Positions 1-8,560 of a stretch of DNA of 64,000 nucleotides are shown here, piece after piece. The DNA is from CAKZNE01 sp040222435 (GTDB lineage Bacteria; Bacteroidota; Bacteroidia; Flavobacteriales; Schleiferiaceae). The stretch spans positions 3,720,001-3,784,000 of the forward strand of contig OZ243107.1 of the NCBI GenBank assembly GCA_965212245.1, in the 5' to 3' direction. The stretch's first letter is position 1. The number at the start of each line of letters is the position of its first letter. The notes below the pieces were generated by a model. The model did no database searches, was not told where the DNA came from, and worked only from the letters and a program-made list of their open reading frames with translations. The translations under genes and the position numbers were made by a program.

Positions 1-1305
1 GAAGGTTCTGCCGGTAATGAAGGATGGGGTATTGATGATTTTGAAATATATGTACCTCCTCAAAACAGTACCGGTGTGGTTCGTATTTCACACGTCTCTC
101 CTATCGCTTTTCCAAGTGTTACGCAGAGCCTGAAACTCGTTATCCAAAATACCGGGGCTAAGGATTTGGAGAATACGAATATTCGCATCTATATTGATAA
201 TAACCTTCTTGTGGATACTTTCTATACTCCCTTAAGTCCTATATTGTCTTCAGGAACAAGACTACTGGAGTTCAAAGATGCCTGGCCTGCAAATCTTGTA
301 ACCGTAGGTTTGCATAAAGTAGAGGTGAATACATTTAAGCCTAACTTTAAAAATGATAACCTTACCATTGATGATGATACCATTGTGTATTTTACCGTTC
401 TGGATACAGTTGACCTGAGAGCAGCCAATGGAGTTACAGAGTATTGTAATGACTTTGAGCGTACCGATCCGGATATAAGCCCGTGGTTGCCTGCCAACAG
501 TTATGTATATCAGGAAGGTAAACAATCCTGGCAGTGGGGTTTCCCTAACCAGTTTGGACTTCCCTATAGCGGGCAGAGCGCCTGGGTTACCGGAATAGAC
601 GATGACTATACTCTCAGAGATAGTTCTTCTCTTATATCCCCGATCTTTGTTATTGACAGTGGTCAGTCATTGGAAGTTGATTTCTGGCACTGGTTCCGCA
701 CGGAAGAATACCATGACGGAGGTAACTTTGAAGTAAGTTTTGACGGAGGTTTAAAATGGCAGCCAATTGGTTACAGATATGACAAAGATTCTATTAGCTG
801 GTATAACACTCCTTTTGTTACTGCTCTGGATATTATTCGTCCGGGTTGGTCTGGTGATTCACAGGACTGGATTAATTCAAACTGGATCTTTGCCTTTGAT
901 AATACGGTAAAATGTATTTTCCGTTTCCGCTTTGAATCGGATTACAGCATCGAAGATAATGGTTGGGCCATCGATGACTTCTGTATCAAACACAGTACTA
1001 AGAATCCTCGTCAGATTATTGGTGAAAAAGAAAATTCAATCATCGAAGAGTCCATCACCAGCGAACTTTCACCTAACCCCACCAAGGGCATAGCTGAAAT
1101 AGGTTTATACCTGCCAACTCCTAAAGAAGGTAAAATGGTAGTTATTAACTCAGTAGGTCAGATGATGGAGCAACGTGATCTTCAACTGGAGAATGGTAGC
1201 AACCGTATTCAATTGGATGGTTCCAATTGGGAGTCTGGTATGTATATCATCAAACTTTATATTGAAGAAGATGTGGTTACTAAAAAACTGATCATAGCTC
1301 ACTAA
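1..1305 (+). CDS. Secreted T9SS-sorted protein, 5' end outside the window
   Basis: The reading frame is open from base 1, so the gene begins upstream and only its last 434 codons are seen. Two regions carry the motif family GWGIDDF / GWAIDDF, at the very start and near base 960, typical of MAM/jelly-roll-like adhesive or peptidase-associated domains in Bacteroidota. The last 80 or so residues form a type IX secretion C-terminal sorting domain: SPNPTKG, then a hydrophobic strand, then GMYIIKLY, ending KKLIIAH. The product should be exported through the Sec system and then the T9SS, and be surface-attached or released. The catalytic part, if any, is not in the window. A strong terminator follows directly. 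Confidence 0.85.
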   Translation, partial: EGSAGNEGWGIDDFEIYVPPQNSTGVVRISHVSPIAFPSVTQSLKLVIQNTGAKDLENTNIRIYIDNNLLVDTFYTPLSPILSSGTRLLEFKDAWPANLVTVGLHKVEVNTFKPNFKNDNLTIDDDTIVYFTVLDTVDLRAANGVTEYCNDFERTDPDISPWLPANSYVYQEGKQSWQWGFPNQFGLPYSGQSAWVTGIDDDYTLRDSSSLISPIFVIDSGQSLEVDFWHWFRTEEYHDGGNFEVSFDGGLKWQPIGYRYDKDSISWYNTPFVTALDIIRPGWSGDSQDWINSNWIFAFDNTVKCIFRFRFESDYSIEDNGWAIDDFCIKHSTKNPRQIIGEKENSIIEESITSELSPNPTKGIAEIGLYLPTPKEGKMVVINSVGQMMEQRDLQLENGSNRIQLDGSNWESGMYIIKLYIEEDVVTKKLIIAH

Positions 1306-1332
1306 AGGAGCATGTCAAACTAAAAGTGTCAA

Positions 1333-1358
1333 AGCCCTCCGCGCGGAGGGCTTTTTTT
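1333..1358 (+). terminator. Rho-independent terminator after the T9SS protein gene
   Basis: A perfect 20-base palindrome beginning agccctcc and ending ggagggct is followed by seven T residues. It lies 28 bases after the stop codon at 1305 and ends that transcript before clpB. Confidence 0.85.
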
Positions 1359-1472
1359 ATGTCATAAATTCATATTAAACTACTTAAGAATGACATAATG
1401 TCCTGAAATTCAGTTACTGAACCTCTTGGAATCAAAATTGAGCGGCTTTATTTTAAATACATAAAGTAACAT

Positions 1473-4091
1473 ATGGACTTAAGTAAATTCACCATAAAAT
1501 CACAGGAAGCCATTCAGGAGGCTCAGAACCTGGCCCTGACTAATCAAAATCAGGCTATTGAAAGTGGCCACCTTCTGAAAGCGATCTTTAATGTTGACGA
1601 AAATGTACTACCCTTTCTTTTAAAGAAACTTTCTGTAAACGTTGAAATATTTGAAAAAGCGCTGGATCAGGTTATAAAGTCATACCCCAAAGTAGAAGGC
1701 GCATCCCTGTATATGAACCGAAGTGCTTCAGAAGCCCTGAACCATGCTCAGCAAAAAAGCAAAAAGTGGGGAGATGATTATATCTCTCTGGAACATATTG
1801 TGATGGGCATCTTAGCCGGTAATGACAATATTGCCCGTATGATGAAAGATAATGGCATTACCGAAAAAGGATTAAAAGAAGCAGCCCAGGAGCTCCGCCA
1901 AGGAAAAAAGGCCACATCTGTCAGTGCTGAGGATTCCTATAATGCTCTTTCCAAGTATGCCAAAAACCTGAATCAACTGGCAGAAGAAGGAAAATTAGAT
2001 CCGGTAATTGGTCGCGATGAAGAAATTCGGAGAGTGCTACAAATACTTTCGCGCAGAACTAAAAATAACCCGGTATTAATTGGTGAGCCCGGTGTAGGTA
2101 AAACAGCCATAGCTGAAGGTATGGCTCATCGCATTATAAAAGGAGATGTACCCGAAAATCTTAAAGAAAAACAGATTTTCAGCCTGGATATGGGAGCTTT
2201 GATAGCCGGAGCTAAATATAAAGGAGAATTTGAGGAACGTTTAAAGGCGGTGGTAAAAGAAGTAGCAGAATCAGACGGGCGTTTGGTACTCTTCATTGAC
2301 GAAATTCACACCTTGGTAGGAGCCGGAGGGGGAGAAGGAGCTATGGATGCGGCCAATATTCTAAAACCTGCGCTGGCCAGAGGTGAACTACGGGCCATTG
2401 GTGCAACCACACTCAACGAGTATCAAAAATACTTTGAAAAGGATAAGGCCTTGGAGCGAAGATTCCAAAAAGTGATGGTGAACGAGCCAGATACTGAATC
2501 GGCTATCTCCATACTCAGGGGGATCAAAGAAAAGTATGAAACGCACCACAAGGTTCGCATTAAGGATGAGGCCATCCTTTCTTCCGTACAATTATCGCAG
2601 CGCTACATCACAGATCGTTTTCTTCCGGACAAAGCTATTGACCTAATTGACGAAGCAGCCTCCAAGCTTCGTCTGGAAATGAATTCCAAACCGGAAGAGT
2701 TGGATGTACTGGATCGTAAGATTATGCAGTTGGAAATTGAGTTGGAAGCTATTAAACAAGAAGGTGATGACTCTAAAACGGATTCGCTGAAAAAAGAATT
2801 AGCTAATCTTTCCGATGAACGGAATGCGCTTACCGCCAAATGGGAAAAAGAAAAAGAAGTGGTGGAAGGCATTCAAAAAGCCAAGGAAGATATTGAAAAG
2901 TTGAAGCTGGAGGCAGAGCAGGCCGAAAGAGCCGGTGAATATGGCCGGGTAGCGGAGATCCGCTACGGAAAGATCAAAGAAGCGGAAGAACGTTTACATA
3001 CGGCCGAAAGTGAGATTGCAGAACTAAAGGATTCTTCTCCACTCATAAAAGAAGAAGTGGATGCTGAAGATATTGCTGATGTAGTGAGCCGCTGGACAGG
3101 TATTCCGGTATCTAAAATGCTGGAAAGTGAAAAGGAAAAACTACTGCGCCTGGAAGATGAACTTCATAAACGCATTGTGGGTCAGGAGGAAGCTATTATG
3201 GCTGTATCTGATGCTGTACGGAGAAGCCGGGCTGGCCTGCAGGATGAAAATAGACCTATTGGTTCATTCATCTTTTTTGGTACCACCGGTGTTGGTAAAA
3301 CCGAATTGGCTAAGGCTTTGGCTGAATTCCTTTTTAATGATGAAAATGCCCTGACCCGGATTGACATGAGTGAATACCAGGAGCGACATGCAGTGAGTCG
3401 TTTAATTGGTGCTCCTCCGGGATATGTGGGTTATGATGAAGGGGGACAGCTTACTGAAGCTGTGCGCAGGAAACCCTATTCGGTTGTGCTTTTGGATGAA
3501 ATTGAAAAAGCGCATCCTGATACGTTTAACATTCTTCTTCAGGTACTGGATGAAGGCCGGCTTACGGACAATAAAGGGCGGACCGTTAATTTCAGAAATA
3601 CCATCATTATTATGACCTCTAATTTAGGCTCTTCCCTTATGCAAGAGCGCTTTGAGGGGATGACGGAAGAAAATAAGTTTCAGCTGTTTGAAGAAACAAG
3701 AAAAGAAGTGGTTCAACTTCTCCGGAAAACCATTCGTCCTGAATTTCTGAACCGGGTAGATGAATTGGTTATGTTCCTGCCTTTAGACAGACGCGATGTA
3801 AAACAAATTGTGGGATTACAACTTCAGCGGCTTAAGAAAACCCTGAAACGGCAGAATATTGACATTGATGCTACGGATAATGCTCTCTCCTACCTGGCCG
3901 ATGTTGGTTTTGACCCTCAGTTTGGAGCGCGCCCTATAAAACGGTTGATCCAGAAAAGGATACTGAATCAGTTATCAAAAGACTTACTGGCCGGAAATGT
4001 TGAAAAAGACAGTTTGATCCTTATTGACACAGAAGGTGATTCGCTAATATTTCGGAATGAACCTAAGGAACTTCCTGAATTTCACAAATAA
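1473..4091 (+). CDS. clpB: ATP-dependent disaggregase ClpB
   Basis: ClpB is a hexameric AAA+ chaperone that threads aggregated proteins through its pore together with DnaK. At 872 residues this is the normal family length. Visible in order: the Clp N domain (1-145); the first AAA+ module with Walker A GEPGVGKT near 205 and Walker B LFIDEIHT; a long Glu/Lys-rich coiled-coil M domain (about 400-530), which separates ClpB from ClpA/ClpC; and the second AAA+ module with GTTGVGKT near 603 and VVLLDEIEKAH. The substitution GTTGVGKT for GPTGVGKT is one I associate with Bacteroidota ClpB. The ATG at 1473 gives a complete N domain. The gene stands alone between two terminators. I see no CIRCE element, so heat regulation is not visible. 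Confidence 0.97.
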   Translation: MDLSKFTIKSQEAIQEAQNLALTNQNQAIESGHLLKAIFNVDENVLPFLLKKLSVNVEIFEKALDQVIKSYPKVEGASLYMNRSASEALNHAQQKSKKWGDDYISLEHIVMGILAGNDNIARMMKDNGITEKGLKEAAQELRQGKKATSVSAEDSYNALSKYAKNLNQLAEEGKLDPVIGRDEEIRRVLQILSRRTKNNPVLIGEPGVGKTAIAEGMAHRIIKGDVPENLKEKQIFSLDMGALIAGAKYKGEFEERLKAVVKEVAESDGRLVLFIDEIHTLVGAGGGEGAMDAANILKPALARGELRAIGATTLNEYQKYFEKDKALERRFQKVMVNEPDTESAISILRGIKEKYETHHKVRIKDEAILSSVQLSQRYITDRFLPDKAIDLIDEAASKLRLEMNSKPEELDVLDRKIMQLEIELEAIKQEGDDSKTDSLKKELANLSDERNALTAKWEKEKEVVEGIQKAKEDIEKLKLEAEQAERAGEYGRVAEIRYGKIKEAEERLHTAESEIAELKDSSPLIKEEVDAEDIADVVSRWTGIPVSKMLESEKEKLLRLEDELHKRIVGQEEAIMAVSDAVRRSRAGLQDENRPIGSFIFFGTTGVGKTELAKALAEFLFNDENALTRIDMSEYQERHAVSRLIGAPPGYVGYDEGGQLTEAVRRKPYSVVLLDEIEKAHPDTFNILLQVLDEGRLTDNKGRTVNFRNTIIIMTSNLGSSLMQERFEGMTEENKFQLFEETRKEVVQLLRKTIRPEFLNRVDELVMFLPLDRRDVKQIVGLQLQRLKKTLKRQNIDIDATDNALSYLADVGFDPQFGARPIKRLIQKRILNQLSKDLLAGNVEKDSLILIDTEGDSLIFRNEPKELPEFHK

Positions 4092-4097
4092 ACTCTG

Positions 4098-4125
4098 AAA
4101 GCCCTCTGTGCGGGAGGGCTTTTTA
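4098..4125. terminator. Bidirectional terminator shared by clpB and mltG
   Basis: The hairpin aaagccctc - 7-base loop - gagggctttt has A and T tracts on its two sides, so it can act for transcripts from either direction. It starts 7 bases after the clpB stop. The minus-strand stop codon of mltG (4123-4125) lies inside the T-tract, so the two genes end on the same structure. Confidence 0.8.
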
Positions 4126-5157
4126 AATCCCGTTTTGATTTAACCAACGGATATATTTCCTGCGGTTTATCTCATGTCCGCGTAAAGTGGTCGCAAAATT
4201 ATGATAACCCGGTCTTTCAGGATCCGCCACCATAAAAATATAATCATGCCTTGCGTAGCTAAGAACCGCATCTACCGTGCTTAAGGCTGGGATTTTGATG
4301 GGTCCTGGAGGTAAACCCCTGTTTTGATAGGTGTTAAAGGGAGAATCATACGCCAGATCTTTGAAATAAACTCTTGAAATCTTCCGTTTCGGAAAATCTA
4401 AATTAATAGCATATATCACAGTAGGATCGGACTGTAGCTTCATTCCCTTTTTAATGCGGTTATAATAAAGTCCGGCAACCTCATCCTTCTCATCGCTTTT
4501 TACAGTTTCTTTTTCAACAATTGAGGCCAGCGTAATTATTTCAACGGGAGTAAGCCCCATCTCTTTAGCCTTCCCCAGCCTTTCATCCGTCCAAAAGCGG
4601 TAGAACTCATCGCGCATACGAGACATTATATCTTCTGGACTGAGGGTCCAGTACAGCTCATAAGTATTAGGCAAAAAATAAGCAGTAGCGGTCAAAGGAT
4701 TAACTTCATAAGGCATCAGCCTTTCTTCCGATTTTAAAAACTCTAAAAACTCAACCGAATCCGGCTGCAGTTTTTTACTCAGTTTTCCGGCCAGCTCATA
4801 AACTCCGGAAATATCATGAAGCACCAATTTTACCGGGTCCTGTGCTCCGCTACGCAATTTATTAACCAGATCATTATTGTTTAACCCCGGTTTAATTATA
4901 TAACGACCCGGTCTGATCTTTTTTGGATAATTTTTCTTTTGGGCTACCCAGGAAAAATCATCCATGTTTTTTAAGACTTTATTTTCAGTTAGAGAATCAA
5001 CCACTATATCAAAGGTGGCTCCGGAGGGTATCAATAATTCAAAGTTTTCATCAAGCCTGGTATTGGGTTGAAAAACCTTCTGGTAATATCCATAACCCAG
5101 ATACGCTCCTACCGCTGCAAACAACAAAACGATTAAGACGGCACTAATTCTCTTCAT
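4123..5157 (-). CDS. mltG: Endolytic murein transglycosylase MltG
   Basis: MltG (YceG family) is an inner-membrane lytic transglycosylase that cuts nascent glycan strands and sets their length. The 344 residues begin with a single membrane anchor (residues 4-25), followed by a LysM-like region and the YceG catalytic domain. The catalytic glutamate is in ASIVEKET at about residue 215, followed by the family signature LYYNRIKKGMKLQSDPTV and, further on, SPFNTYQNRGLPPGPI. Its start overlaps the stop of the upstream cytochrome gene by four bases, making it the last gene of the dapF - acetyltransferase - cytochrome - mltG operon. Confidence 0.95.
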   Translation of the reverse strand: MKRISAVLIVLLFAAVGAYLGYGYYQKVFQPNTRLDENFELLIPSGATFDIVVDSLTENKVLKNMDDFSWVAQKKNYPKKIRPGRYIIKPGLNNNDLVNKLRSGAQDPVKLVLHDISGVYELAGKLSKKLQPDSVEFLEFLKSEERLMPYEVNPLTATAYFLPNTYELYWTLSPEDIMSRMRDEFYRFWTDERLGKAKEMGLTPVEIITLASIVEKETVKSDEKDEVAGLYYNRIKKGMKLQSDPTVIYAINLDFPKRKISRVYFKDLAYDSPFNTYQNRGLPPGPIKIPALSTVDAVLSYARHDYIFMVADPERPGYHNFATTLRGHEINRRKYIRWLNQNGI

Positions 5158-7115
5158 GCTTTCAGTTTACTCAGCAATTGTTTAGCCTGCTGATTTTCAG
5201 GTTCAATTCGCAGCACCTCCATCAGGCACTTTTTAAGGTCTGCCTTGTTTCCTGATTGTAAATGTACATTGGCCAGGTTTAACCACGCCAGTTTGTAATC
5301 AGGGTCTGCATCTACGGCCTGTGTAAGATATTTCTCCGCACTTTTAAACTCACGTTTTAAAAGTAAAACATATCCCATATTGTTCAATGCTTCCCGGTGG
5401 TCTGGTTTAAGTTCTAAAGTTTTTGAAAACTGAGTAACCGCCCTCTCCATTTGTCTCAACTGTAGGAAAGCAACGCCCAGCTTACTTTGAAAATCAGGCA
5501 CAAAAGGTGCGAGCTCTGAAGCCCGTTGATAAAATTCCACTGATTTTTCAGGCTTACCGAGACGATAAAATGATTCACCTATCCGGTAGGCAGCCCACGC
5601 GTCCCTATTAGAGTATGATTTTTCAGTAAGTGCAGACAATGCCTTTTCTTTTCCCTTGGCTTGAATCAGATTAATAATACCCTGATGATCTTGTTCCAAA
5701 AAGAGATAGTGCACCCATAGCGTAACATCTTCGTAATCCGGATCCAGTTTTTGCAAAAAGTAGAACGCGCTATCCAGGTAATAGGGAAAGGGATCAAAGC
5801 GCTCATACTGCTGCAGGTAAGCCATTGTTTTACTGCGTAAACCCGGCTTGGAATTATTAATGGCCACCAAACCCAAAAACTCTGACAGGCCCGATGTATC
5901 GGTCTCCAGAACCTGCGGCTTCCTGACATAGTGATCATGTACTGTAACATGCGGTATATCTACCGGGTCCGAGGCTGGCATATGACATTCAACACAATTA
6001 AAACTCTTTAACTGCAATTCTTCAGGTGCTGCTGTACATTCAAATTTAGTTTTGCCCTTAGGATTATGACAGGAACGACATTGATTATTGAACTTTTGGA
6101 CATTGGTCTCCCGAACCGAAATATGCGGATTGTGGCAACTGGCGCAATTGTAACCTTCAGACTGTTTAAAACACTGGCTTAATTTAAAACGATCTACATG
6201 CGAAGCCATTATAAACCGGTTATCAGATTTTGTATAACGTGGCAGATATACATCCATTACTTCTGCTAATTTCATCCCGGGCTTAAAATCGAAAAAAGAC
6301 CTGTCATCAGCTAAAACTGCGTTGCCTTGCAGATGGCAGCGCTGGCATATTTCGAACTGTAATTCAACAGTCAGTTTTTTAGGATTCACTATAGAATAAT
6401 CCGTGGCGGAAGCCGTATCCACATAATCTCCTGCCTTCATTTTCTGTACATGTACTTCTCCGGGGCCATGACAGCGCTCACAATTAATTGCTCCTGGCAC
6501 TTTTGTGTATCGGTTGGCAGACCCCATTACAAAACCGGTTGGCATCTCATTATGGCAGCTGGTACACTCAAGACCTATCACCCGATTAAAACGCAGGTTG
6601 TGTCCGTTCTCATAACCCGGTGGCAGATCTGCTTTATCTTTTTGAGTGTACCAGGTAAAAGGCGCCTGATACAGCAACTTACCTTGTTTAAAAAGATGTG
6701 AATTAGTATGCTGGCCGCTTCCCACCACATAATCTATCCGTTGGCTGTGTTTATGCGTGGTATCTCCTTTCTTATTCAATCTGAATTCATCCAGAAACAA
6801 GCTATCCTTCTTCCAATATGGGTGGTATGTAAACCCGGAATACCGATCATGGACGATGGTGCTCTCTGAAATATTTGCTACACTTTTAGAAGTATCTGCC
6901 ATCCCAAAAGATGACCCCATACCCGTATGAATGAAGGTGCTGTGCGTACTGTAATGGCATTGACGGCAGGTTTCAATTCCTACATATTTAACCGTATCAT
7001 TCAGGTTAAGGTAAGTCTTATTTTCTGCCTCCGTTACTTCAGAATTCCGGCCGCACCGAAACAAGCCCGTCAGTAGCAGGCCCAAACAAAATAATACTGT
7101 GATTTTCTTACTCAT
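5154..7115 (-). CDS. Seven-heme c-type cytochrome with C-terminal TPR repeats
   Basis: This 653-residue protein has seven CxxCH heme-attachment motifs: CRQCH, CTSCH, CERCH, CQRCH, CASCH, CRSCH and CVECH, all within the first 400 residues. The C-terminal 170 residues form about four tetratricopeptide repeats, such as AWAAYRIGESFYRLGKPEKS. A hydrophobic leader with a cysteine near residue 21 suggests export, and possibly lipidation, though LFRC is a poor lipobox. Such cytochromes move electrons in the periplasm or at the outer surface. The substrate or redox partner cannot be read from the sequence. It resembles cytochrome c554 / nitrite-reductase-like families by heme spacing only. Maturation genes are not in the window. 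It overlaps mltG by 4 and the acetyltransferase gene by 8 bases. Confidence 0.88.
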   Translation of the reverse strand: MSKKITVLFCLGLLLTGLFRCGRNSEVTEAENKTYLNLNDTVKYVGIETCRQCHYSTHSTFIHTGMGSSFGMADTSKSVANISESTIVHDRYSGFTYHPYWKKDSLFLDEFRLNKKGDTTHKHSQRIDYVVGSGQHTNSHLFKQGKLLYQAPFTWYTQKDKADLPPGYENGHNLRFNRVIGLECTSCHNEMPTGFVMGSANRYTKVPGAINCERCHGPGEVHVQKMKAGDYVDTASATDYSIVNPKKLTVELQFEICQRCHLQGNAVLADDRSFFDFKPGMKLAEVMDVYLPRYTKSDNRFIMASHVDRFKLSQCFKQSEGYNCASCHNPHISVRETNVQKFNNQCRSCHNPKGKTKFECTAAPEELQLKSFNCVECHMPASDPVDIPHVTVHDHYVRKPQVLETDTSGLSEFLGLVAINNSKPGLRSKTMAYLQQYERFDPFPYYLDSAFYFLQKLDPDYEDVTLWVHYLFLEQDHQGIINLIQAKGKEKALSALTEKSYSNRDAWAAYRIGESFYRLGKPEKSVEFYQRASELAPFVPDFQSKLGVAFLQLRQMERAVTQFSKTLELKPDHREALNNMGYVLLLKREFKSAEKYLTQAVDADPDYKLAWLNLANVHLQSGNKADLKKCLMEVLRIEPENQQAKQLLSKLKA

Positions 7116-7650
7116 TCATTGATTTATCCCTGATCAGTTGCAGCAGGTATTCATCGTAAAACACATCTCCCCTTCTGACCCATTCTTTTTTACACCCGGT
7201 AATCTGAAACCCTGCCTTTTCAAACAGTTTAAGACTATTTTTATTTTCAGTAAGTATGTTGCAAAACAACTGGTGCATGTCCAGGTGATGAAAACAATAG
7301 CTGATCAAAAGCTCTAAAGATGCTGCAGCAAAACCTTTGGCCCGGTGAATGGGGTTACCAATAAGAATGCCTATGCCCGCTCTTTTTTGAAAGGGATCAA
7401 AATCAAAAAGATCAATGGTACCAATGGCTTCTTTAGTATTCTTCAATTGAATAATAAAACGTTGCTGTCCGTTTTGATAAATGGATAGATGAGCACTCTC
7501 TATATATCGTTTCATCAAGCCGCGACTGAAAGGAATCAGTGTACCGCTCAGCTCCCAGTTCTTCGGATCATTCTCCCACTTCAGTAAAGCGTCCAGATCT
7601 TCCGGTTCTACGGGTCTTAACTCAACTTTATCTCCACTAAGCCAATTCAT
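7108..7650 (-). CDS. GNAT-family N-acetyltransferase
   Basis: The 180 residues fit the RimJ/RimL-type GNAT fold: an N-terminal LRPVEPEDLDALLKWEND strand-helix, the acetyl-CoA loop region GIGILIGNPIHRAKGFA with an R-x-K-G-F variant of the usual R/Q-x-x-G-x-G/A motif, and the C-terminal NKNSLKLFEKAGFQITG signature. The usual partners are amino groups of proteins or small molecules; which one is unknown here. It starts four bases inside dapF and overlaps the cytochrome gene, so it is translationally coupled to both. Confidence 0.9.
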   Translation of the reverse strand: MNWLSGDKVELRPVEPEDLDALLKWENDPKNWELSGTLIPFSRGLMKRYIESAHLSIYQNGQQRFIIQLKNTKEAIGTIDLFDFDPFQKRAGIGILIGNPIHRAKGFAAASLELLISYCFHHLDMHQLFCNILTENKNSLKLFEKAGFQITGCKKEWVRRGDVFYDEYLLQLIRDKSMNE

Positions 7651-8426
7651 ACCTCAAAGATGCCTTTAAAAACGAACTCAGCCGGTCCGCTAAGCCAGAT
7701 ATCCGAAAAACCTTCTGCATCTGCTTTAAACTTTACACTTAGTTCACCTCCCCGGGTTTTCACAAAAACTTCATCCTGCTGCACACTTCCCTGTATATAA
7801 GCGGCCAGTGCAGCGGCAGTGACCCCTGTGCCACAACTATAGGTTTCATCTTCCACACCCCGTTCGTAAGTGCGCATATAAAGATGGTTACCTTGCTGTA
7901 CTTCTACAAAATTCACATTTACCCCTTCATCTTTATAACTATCTGAATAACGAATGGCACGAGCATTATTCACCAACTCTATAGTATGTACATCTTTTTC
8001 AAAAACTACATGATGGGGAGACCCGGTATCTACAAAAAGTCCCTCATTAGCCTTTTTCACCTCCTTAACATTAATCATCTGTATGCGAACTACATCTGGT
8101 AAAACTTTGGCCAAATGGTCCCCATCTATGGCTTTAAAGCGATAGATCTCTTTCTCTAATCCCAGGTCATACGCAAAACGGCTTATGCAGCGTCCCCCGT
8201 TTCCGCACATAGTGCTTTCCCGTCCATCGGAATTAAAATAAACCATTCTGAAATCATAGCCTTCTTCATTTTCTAAAAGGATAAGGCCATCTGCACCAAT
8301 CCCAAACCTGCGGTCACAGATGTGTTTTACCTGCTCAACTGAGGCAGGTTTCCATTGTAGCTCACGGTTATCCAACAATACAAAATCATTACCCGTGCCC
8401 TGGTACTTGAAAAAGTGCAGTTCCAT
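7647..8426 (-). CDS. dapF: Diaminopimelate epimerase DapF
   Basis: DapF interconverts LL- and meso-diaminopimelate, the last step before lysine and the source of the peptidoglycan cross-linking residue. Both catalytic cysteines are present: MCGNGGRC near residue 74 and SCGTGVTAAA near residue 198. The N-terminal FFKYQGTGNDFVLLDNR and the second-half FVEVQQGNHLYMRTYERG are family hallmarks. The 259-residue length is normal. It is the first gene of an operon that also makes the lytic transglycosylase MltG, so two peptidoglycan functions share a transcript. Confidence 0.97.
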   Translation of the reverse strand: MELHFFKYQGTGNDFVLLDNRELQWKPASVEQVKHICDRRFGIGADGLILLENEEGYDFRMVYFNSDGRESTMCGNGGRCISRFAYDLGLEKEIYRFKAIDGDHLAKVLPDVVRIQMINVKEVKKANEGLFVDTGSPHHVVFEKDVHTIELVNNARAIRYSDSYKDEGVNVNFVEVQQGNHLYMRTYERGVEDETYSCGTGVTAAALAAYIQGSVQQDEVFVKTRGGELSVKFKADAEGFSDIWLSGPAEFVFKGIFEV

Positions 8427-8436
8427 GTCTAAACTT

Positions 8437-8444
8437 CAAAGTTA
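8437..8444 (-). promoter_or_regulatory. Candidate -7 element for the dapF operon
   Basis: Read on the minus strand this is TAACTTTG, a full match to the Bacteroidota -7 element TAnnTTTG. A TTG lies 15 bases upstream, slightly closer than usual. The predicted transcript would start only a few bases before the ATG at 8426, implying a very short leader. Confidence 0.35.
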
Positions 8445-8560
8445 AAATCCTGTTAAAACCAATGTCAGCCTGACAATATGATCTAACTTGGAATAGTTAT
8501 TGAAAAATAAAAGTCCGAAATTACTGGAGATTTATAACACTATAAAATTGAAACGAGAAT

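Noticed and set aside
1420..1460. Heat-shock promoter or CIRCE site before clpB
   Set aside because: There is no inverted repeat of the CIRCE type, and the -35/-10-like words do not have correct spacing.
8471..8540. TAACTTGG as a plus-strand promoter for the HtrA gene
   Set aside because: It has one mismatch to TAnnTTTG and no TTG at a suitable distance, so I do not list it as a feature.
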